Positions 59,250-64,000 of a DNA stretch of 64,000 nucleotides are shown one piece after another. Location: contig NZ_BMUT01000010.1 in the NCBI RefSeq assembly GCF_014650335.1, positions 186,001-250,000 on the forward strand. The letters are read 5' to 3'. The notes under the pieces are model-generated. The model was not told the origin of the DNA and did no database searches. It saw only the letters and a program-made list of their open reading frames with translations. The DNA is from Streptomyces hiroshimensis (GTDB lineage: Bacteria > Actinomycetota > Actinomycetes > Streptomycetales > Streptomycetaceae). A program made the translations under genes and the position numbers. Within the stretch, counting starts at the first letter, position 1. Every line of letters begins with the position of its first letter.

Positions 59250-59846
59250 CTAGCCCCCGATCTCCTCCAGGAAGCCCAGCACGACGCGCCAGGCCGTCTC
59301 CGCGGCCTCGGCGTCGTAGTCCGCGAGGTCCGGGTCCGTGAACAGGTGCCCCGCCCCGGGGTACCTGTGGACCTCCACGTCCGCACCGGCCCGGCCCATG
59401 CGCAGGTACCAGGCGTTGAGCCAGTCGTGCGGCTCGAAGGGGTCGGGGTCGGCGACGTGCAGCTGGACGGGCAGCTCGTCCACGGAGGCGTCCTCGGCCA
59501 GGTCCGACGTGCCGTGCAGGAGCAGCAGGCCGCGCGCCTTCTCGTCGCCCAGCGCCAGGTTCTGCGCGATCGAGCCGCCGAGCGAGAAGCCGGCGTAGAC
59601 CAGGCCCCGGTCCGACAGCGGCGCCACCGCGGTGACGGCGCGGCGCAGCAGCTCCTCGCGGCCGATCTCGTCCTTGACGGCCATGCCGTCCTCCACGGTG
59701 TCCGCGGTCCGGCCCTCGTAGAGGTCCGGAACGTGCACCTCGTGCCCGGCGGCGCGCAGGCGCTCGGCGGCGGCGTGCACGGCCGGCCTCAGGCCGTAGG
59801 CCGAATGAAAAAGGACAATCGTGGTAGAGGACGCCACTGGAGTCAC
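59250..59846 (-). CDS. Dienelactone hydrolase-family protein with Ser nucleophile
   Basis: 198 residues, alpha/beta-hydrolase of the DLH family: LFHSAYGLRPAVHAAAERLRAAGHEVHVPDLYEG at the N-terminus, nucleophile elbow AGFSLGG with Ser88, acid Asp133/135 in HVADPDPFEP and His167 in GAGHLFT. Classical dienelactone hydrolases have Cys at the nucleophile, so this may be a different esterase or peptidase. Start is a GTG at 59846. It is convergent with phoD and divergent from the mscS gene. Confidence 0.87.
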   Translation of the reverse strand: MTPVASSTTIVLFHSAYGLRPAVHAAAERLRAAGHEVHVPDLYEGRTADTVEDGMAVKDEIGREELLRRAVTAVAPLSDRGLVYAGFSLGGSIAQNLALGDEKARGLLLLHGTSDLAEDASVDELPVQLHVADPDPFEPHDWLNAWYLRMGRAGADVEVHRYPGAGHLFTDPDLADYDAEAAETAWRVVLGFLEEIGG

Positions 59847-59946
59847 TTCCTAACAGGTGGATCGCGTGCCTCCCATCGTGCCAGCTACGGTCGGGGGTGA
59901 GCGCCACCCGGTGAGTGCCCGCAGCAGCCGGCCGGAAGGAGCTGAG

Positions 59947-61056
59947 GTGTCCATGGAGGGCGTACTGCGTCCGCTGTCCGTCATCGGCGGAGCGTTGATC
60001 GTCACCCTGGCCGTGGGATGGGTGGCCGACCACGTACTGCGCAGAATCGACGAGCGGCACCCCGAGACGCCGCTGTGGGACCTGCTGCACCGGTGCCGGC
60101 TCCCCCTCCAGGTCGTGCTGTGCACGGCGCTGCTGCGCGGCAGCTTCCGCTCGGCCGGGATCCTGGAGGACCACGAGGAGGCCGTCGGCCAGGTGCTGAC
60201 GCTGGTGCTGATCGGCGCCTGCGCGTGGCTGGTGGTACGGGTCGCCGTCGCCATAGTGGAGGCCGCCTACGCCCGCTACGCCGCGCGCGCCGCGGACGCG
60301 GCCCGGGTGCGCCGGGTACGGACCCAGGTGACGCTCATCCGGCGGATCGTCACGGCCCTCGTGTGCGTCGTCGCCGTGGCGGCGATGCTGCTCACCTTCC
60401 CGGCCATGCGGGCCGCCGGGGTGTCCGTGCTGGCCTCGGCCGGTCTGATCGGCATCGTCGCCGGTGTGGCGGCGCAGTCCACGCTCTCCAACCTCTTCGC
60501 CGGGCTGCAGATCGCCTTCGGCGACGTGGTGCGCATCGGGGACACGGTCGTCGTGGACGGCGAGTGGGGGCGCGTGGAGGAGATCACGCTCACCTATCTG
60601 GTGGTCACCACCTGGGACGAGCGGCGCATCACCATGCCGGTGTCGTACTTCACCAGCCGGCCGTTCGAGAACTGGTCCCGCAGCAATCCCCGGATGACCG
60701 GCACGGTCTTCTTCCACCTGGACCACTCCACGCCCATAGACCTCATGCGGGAGCGGCTGCACGAGATCCTCAAGGGCCTGCCGGAGTGGGACGGGCGGTC
60801 CTGGAGCCTGGTGCTCACCGACACGACGCCGTCGACGATCCAGGTGCGGGCGCTGGTGACGGCGAAGGACGCCGACGACATCTGGACGCTGCGGTGCGTG
60901 GTGCGGGAGCAGCTGATCGAGTGGCTGCGGCGGGAGCATCCGTACGCGCTCCCGCGCATCAACACGGCCCCGGCCCCGGGCCTGGAACAGGCGCCCGACC
61001 GCCGCCAGGCACCCCCCACGTCGGAGGACATCGGCCCGGGCCCCGGCACGACGTAG
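59947..61056 (+). CDS. MscS-family mechanosensitive channel
   Basis: 369 residues. Helices at ~12-32, ~60-80 and ~85-110, then the pore helix region GVSVLASAGLIGIVAGVAAQSTLSNLFAGLQIAFGD, the Gly/Ala-rich TM3 signature of MscS, and the cytosolic beta domain (VRIGDTVVVDGEWGRVEEITLTYLVV). The start is the GTG at 59947, with GGAAGGAG at 59934-59941. The last ~35 residues are a proline-rich tail. It would release solutes on osmotic down-shock. Confidence 0.93.
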   Translation: MSMEGVLRPLSVIGGALIVTLAVGWVADHVLRRIDERHPETPLWDLLHRCRLPLQVVLCTALLRGSFRSAGILEDHEEAVGQVLTLVLIGACAWLVVRVAVAIVEAAYARYAARAADAARVRRVRTQVTLIRRIVTALVCVVAVAAMLLTFPAMRAAGVSVLASAGLIGIVAGVAAQSTLSNLFAGLQIAFGDVVRIGDTVVVDGEWGRVEEITLTYLVVTTWDERRITMPVSYFTSRPFENWSRSNPRMTGTVFFHLDHSTPIDLMRERLHEILKGLPEWDGRSWSLVLTDTTPSTIQVRALVTAKDADDIWTLRCVVREQLIEWLRREHPYALPRINTAPAPGLEQAPDRRQAPPTSEDIGPGPGTT

Positions 61057-61135
61057 GCTCAGCCCGGGTTCGCGGACTCCGGGGGACGCCCGTCCGGGCG
61101 GGCCTCCTGGCCGGCGGGCAGCCCCCCCCTCAACC

Positions 61136-61155
61136 GTCTTGCCGTCAGGCAAGAC
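61136..61155 (+). terminator. GTCTTGCC hairpin between mscS and the antiporter gene
   Basis: GTCTTGCC-GTCA-GGCAAGAC, a perfect 8-bp stem with a 4-nt loop, followed on the plus strand by AAATC. Between the convergent mscS and antiporter genes, 5 nt from repeat copy D. Confidence 0.7.
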
Positions 61156-61159
61156 AAAT

Positions 61160-61209
61160 CCGCCGCAACGGCGATCAGCCACCGCGGCGCTGTCCGGCGG
61201 TGCCGGGAC
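61160..61209 (-). repeat. 50-nt 3'-end repeat element, copy D (after antiporter gene)
   Basis: On the plus strand CCGCCGCAACGGCGATCAGCC ... CCGGCGGTGCCGGGAC. It lies 71 nt beyond the antiporter stop, in the common orientation. Its sequence is closest to copy A in the centre (GGCGATCAGCCAC shared). Confidence 0.9.
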
Positions 61210-61280
61210 ACGCTCCGCCGGGGCCCCGCAGCCGCCCGGCGCAAGCCGCGCGGCCGCGGGCCGTGGAACCCCCGCGGCCG

Positions 61281-62873
61281 TCACCCACCCCGGAGGCTGC
61301 GGACGTCCAGGTGGCGGAGGACGCGGTCCACGACCTCCGGGTCCGCCCCGGGTTCGCTGCGGGCCGCCAGGACCTCCCGGCGGGCGGCCGAGAGCATCTC
61401 GGCCTGGATGCGCTGGGTCGCCCGGATCCTCTCCACCCGCCGCGCATGCGCCTCCCGCCGTTCCTCGTCCACCATGTCGGGGCTGATGCGCGCGCCGACG
61501 TCGTACGCGCGCCGCGTGAGCTGCTCGACCATGTCGTCGGGGAGCTCCTCCTTCTCCTGGATCTCCTTCAGCCGCCGCCTCGCGGCCTTCGCGGCGCGTA
61601 CGGCGAGCAGGCGGGCGAGCTCCCGCTCGGCGTCGGCGTCCGACTGCACGCCGAGCCGCCGCACGAGCCACGGCAGGGTCAGCCCCTGCAGGACGAGCGT
61701 GGCGAGGATGACGGCGAAGGCGACGAAGAGGATCTCGTCGCGGGCGGGGAAGGGCGTCCCGTCGTCGCGGGTGTGCGGGATGGCGAGGGCGAGGGCGACG
61801 GAGGCCACGCCGCGCATCCCCGACCACCACATCACGACCGTCTCGCGCCAGCTGACGGGGACCTCCTCGTCGATGTCCCGGCGGCTGTGCAGCCGCTTGG
61901 CCAGCCACGCGGCGGGCAGCAGCCACAGCAGCCGTACCCCGACGACGACCGCGACGACGACGGCGCCGATGCCGAGCATCTCGCCCCACCGGCCGGCGGC
62001 GGTACTGAAGACGTGGTGGAGTTCGAGGCCGATGAGGCCGAAGGCGACGCCGGTGACGAGGGTGTCGACGACCTCCCAGAAGGAGTGCCGGGCGAGCCGG
62101 CCCAGCACGTCGTCGGCGTCACCCGCGTACTCGGCGAGGAAGAGCCCGGTGACGAGCACGGCGAGCACGCCGGAGCCCTTGAACTCCTCGGCCAGGACGT
62201 AGGAGACGAAGGGGACGAGCAGGGTGAGGCCGATCTGGAGGGTCGCGTCGCCGAGGGCGTCCATGAGCTTCTTGGCCGCCCAGCCGAGCGCGAGCCCGAC
62301 GGCGAGGGCGACCACGGCGGAGAGCACGAACTCGCCCGCGGCCTTCGGGGCGGAGAAGCTGCCGCTGACGGCCGCGGCGATGGCCACGTGGTAGAGCACG
62401 ATGGCCGTCACGTCGTTGAAGAGGCCCTCGCCCTCCAGGATGGAGATCAGGCGGCGCGGCAGCCCGAGGGAGCCCGCGACGGCCGTCGCGGCCACCGGGT
62501 CGGGCGGGGCGACGAGCGCGCCGAGGGCGACGGCCGCGGCGAGGGAGATGCCGGGCAGGATGGCGTCGGCTACGGCGGCGACGGCCGCGGTCGTCACGAA
62601 CACCAGGGCGACCGCGAGCAGCAGGATGGGCCGGACGTTGGCCTGGAACTGCCGCCAGGAAGTGCGCTGCACGGACGCGTAGAGCAGGGGCGGCAGCACC
62701 AGCGGGAGGATGAACTCCGGCGGGATCTCCACGTTGGGCACGAAGGGCAGCAACGCGAGGACGATGCCGCCCAGCGTCATGAGCACCGGGGCCGGCAGGC
62801 GCAGCCGGTCCGCGACGGGCACCATGACCAGCGCGCCGATGAGCAGCACGAACAGCAGGGCGAGCTGGTCCAC
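61281..62873 (-). CDS. CPA1-family Na+/H+ antiporter
   Basis: 530 residues with about twelve helices followed by a ~130-residue charged cytosolic tail (RLKEIQEKEELPDDMVEQL). Transport motifs: GALVAPPDPVAATAV (~125) and LEGEGLFNDVTAIVLYHVAI (~150), the latter holding the essential Asp of CPA1/NhaP-type exchangers. GTG start at 62873 with GGAGG 6 nt upstream. It should exchange Na+ (or K+) for H+ in pH and salt balance. Convergent with mscS. Confidence 0.93.
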   Translation of the reverse strand: MDQLALLFVLLIGALVMVPVADRLRLPAPVLMTLGGIVLALLPFVPNVEIPPEFILPLVLPPLLYASVQRTSWRQFQANVRPILLLAVALVFVTTAAVAAVADAILPGISLAAAVALGALVAPPDPVAATAVAGSLGLPRRLISILEGEGLFNDVTAIVLYHVAIAAAVSGSFSAPKAAGEFVLSAVVALAVGLALGWAAKKLMDALGDATLQIGLTLLVPFVSYVLAEEFKGSGVLAVLVTGLFLAEYAGDADDVLGRLARHSFWEVVDTLVTGVAFGLIGLELHHVFSTAAGRWGEMLGIGAVVVAVVVGVRLLWLLPAAWLAKRLHSRRDIDEEVPVSWRETVVMWWSGMRGVASVALALAIPHTRDDGTPFPARDEILFVAFAVILATLVLQGLTLPWLVRRLGVQSDADAERELARLLAVRAAKAARRRLKEIQEKEELPDDMVEQLTRRAYDVGARISPDMVDEERREAHARRVERIRATQRIQAEMLSAARREVLAARSEPGADPEVVDRVLRHLDVRSLRGG

Positions 62874-62980
62874 GGACGTCCTCCGGGCGGATCGGGGAAG
62901 TCGATCGTTTCCCCAGCGTGCCACGAAGCGGACGAACCCGGATCTTCAGGGTGATTCCGGGCAGGGTCAGTGCCTGCTGC

Positions 62981-63463
62981 TCACAGCGCCTTCGTCATCG
63001 CGCGGTGCGGAATGCCGCTTCCCTCGTCGAACTCGGGCCCGTGGGCCGCATAGCCGAGCCGCTCGTAGAAGCCGAGCGCGTGCGTCTGGGCCTCCAGGTA
63101 GACCCGGGCCAGGCCCAGCCGGCGGGCCTCCGCCTCGACGGCCAGGACGAGCTCGGCGCCCAGGCCCGTGCCGCGCGCGGCACGGGAGACGGCGAGCCGG
63201 CCGAGGACGGCCGTGACGTCGTCCTCGACGCCCGCGTGGCCGTACTTCTTCCGGGCGGGGGCGCCGTGCAGGAAGCGGACCGTGCCGACCGGCCCGGCCG
63301 GGCCCGTGGCCAGGAGGTGGACGGCGTGCGCGTCGTACGCGTCCATCTCCTCGGCCTCCGGGATGCGCTGCTCGGCGACGAAGACCTCGCGGCGCACGGC
63401 GTGGCAGCCGGGCAGCTCGCCGAGGCCGACGACGCGGACCGTTATCCCCTGCGCGGCGCCCAC
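62981..63463 (-). CDS. GNAT-family N-acetyltransferase
   Basis: 160 residues. The GNAT core is clear: REVFVAEQRIPEAEEMD in the first helix pair, VGTVRFLHG (beta4), the acetyl-CoA pyrophosphate loop LGRLAVSRAARGTGLGAELV (R/Q-x-x-G-x-G/A form) and YLEAQTHALGFYERLGYAAHG at the end. Substrate unknown. GTG start at 63463, 4 nt after the pseudouridine-synthase stop, so it is probably co-transcribed with that gene. Confidence 0.9.
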   Translation of the reverse strand: MGAAQGITVRVVGLGELPGCHAVRREVFVAEQRIPEAEEMDAYDAHAVHLLATGPAGPVGTVRFLHGAPARKKYGHAGVEDDVTAVLGRLAVSRAARGTGLGAELVLAVEAEARRLGLARVYLEAQTHALGFYERLGYAAHGPEFDEGSGIPHRAMTKAL

Positions 63464-63467
63464 GGGG

Positions 63468-64000
63468 TCAGGAGCTTTCGGCGCGCACGGTGTCCAGCGC
63501 GCGCTGCAGGTCCTCGGGGTAGGTGCTCTCGAACTCGACCCAGCGGCCGTCCTCGGGGTGCTCGAAGCCGAGCCGCACGGCGTGCAGCCACTGGCGGGTG
63601 AGCTTGAGGCGCTTGGCCAGGGTCGGGTCGGCGCCGTAGGTGAGGTCGCCGACGCAGGGGTGGCGGTGGGCGGCCATGTGCACACGGATCTGGTGCGTAC
63701 GGCCGGTCTCCAGCTTCACGTCCAGCAGGCTGGCCGCGCGGAACGCCTCGATGAGGTCGTAGTGGGTGACCGACGGCTTGCCCTCGGCGGTGACGGCCCA
63801 CTTGTAGTCGTGGTTGGGGTGGCGGCCGATGGGGGCGTCGATGGTGCCGCTCATCGGATCGGGGTGGCCCTGGACCAGCGTGTGGTAGCGCTTGTCGACC
63901 GTGCGCTCGCGGAACTGCTGCTTGAGCAGGGTGTAGGCGCGCTCGGACTTGGCGACGACCATCAGGCCGGAGGTGCCGACGTCCAGGCGGTGCACGATGC
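63468..64000 (-). CDS. RluA/RluD-family 23S rRNA pseudouridine synthase (5' end outside window)
   Basis: About 177 residues visible; the start lies beyond the right edge. The catalytic loop [12 protein letters not shown] (at the visible N-terminus) contains the essential Asp of the RluA family. [13 protein letters not shown] and [23 protein letters not shown] are the other family motifs. It modifies uridines in 23S rRNA, RluD-type enzymes acting on helix 69; RluC- or RluA-type cannot be excluded without the N-terminal S4 domain. Confidence 0.93.
   Translation of the reverse strand, partial: IVHRLDVGTSGLMVVAKSERAYTLLKQQFRERTVDKRYHTLVQGHPDPMSGTIDAPIGRHPNHDYKWAVTAEGKPSVTHYDLIEAFRAASLLDVKLETGRTHQIRVHMAAHRHPCVGDLTYGADPTLAKRLKLTRQWLHAVRLGFEHPEDGRWVEFESTYPEDLQRALDTVRAESS

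Overview
The window is a high-GC actinomycete chromosome segment, almost certainly Streptomyces. The evidence is the extreme third-position GC bias, frequent GTG and some TTG starts, an in-frame rare TTA codon, a PriA-type HisA, a TrpM gene, a 24-residue bL37 gene, Tat-exported GH101 and PhoD enzymes, and a gene order (gltBD, lgt, trp, his, dnaE, phoD) that I remember from Streptomyces chromosomes. It is mostly core chromosome with an accessory left third. I see no rRNA or tRNA gene, CRISPR array, prophage, transposase or large biosynthetic cluster.

Left third (1-17 kb): an AraC-type regulator (cut by the window edge) lies just downstream of an exported GH101 endo-alpha-N-acetylgalactosaminidase. 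Then come a VOC protein, an MBL hydrolase, a NarL/DesK-type two-component pair, a signal-peptide protein of unknown role, a secreted trypsin and a putative zinc peptidase. From 10.3 to 17 kb two divergent operons look like one exopolysaccharide system. The leftward operon encodes a lipoprotein glycosidase-like barrel and a DUF2334 deacetylase-like protein. The rightward operon encodes a small membrane protein, a processive GT2 synthase, a UDP-GlcNAc 2-epimerase and an anchored jelly-roll protein.

Middle (17-41 kb): amino-acid biosynthesis. gltBD (glutamate synthase) is followed by a VIT-family metal transporter, lgt and a DsbA-like protein. The leftward series hisI-trpE-three membrane proteins-trpC-trpM-trpB-trpA comes next. 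trpM is a 50-codon gene. A short rightward group (septum-formation-like protein, TIGR03085, DoxX) separates it from the tightly overlapping hisD-C-B-(small membrane protein)-H-priA-ridA-F operon. PriA normally serves both histidine and tryptophan synthesis, which explains why no trpF is seen.

Right third (41-64 kb): a membrane protein with one TTA codon, a Lon-substrate-binding-domain protein, a YbaK-like deacylase, the ribosomal protein gene for bL37, an ABC-2 exporter, a NYN nuclease-like protein, dnaE, a DUF2252 protein, a tandemly duplicated membrane-protein/DsbA-like gene pair, PhoD phosphatase, a DLH-like hydrolase, an MscS channel, a Na+/H+ antiporter, a GNAT acetyltransferase and the end of an RluA-type pseudouridine synthase.

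The most unusual sequence-level signal is a 50-nt intergenic element present six times at four places (24.4, 35.2, 44.4-44.6 and 61.2 kb). Every copy lies downstream of a stop codon and in the same orientation relative to the gene it follows.
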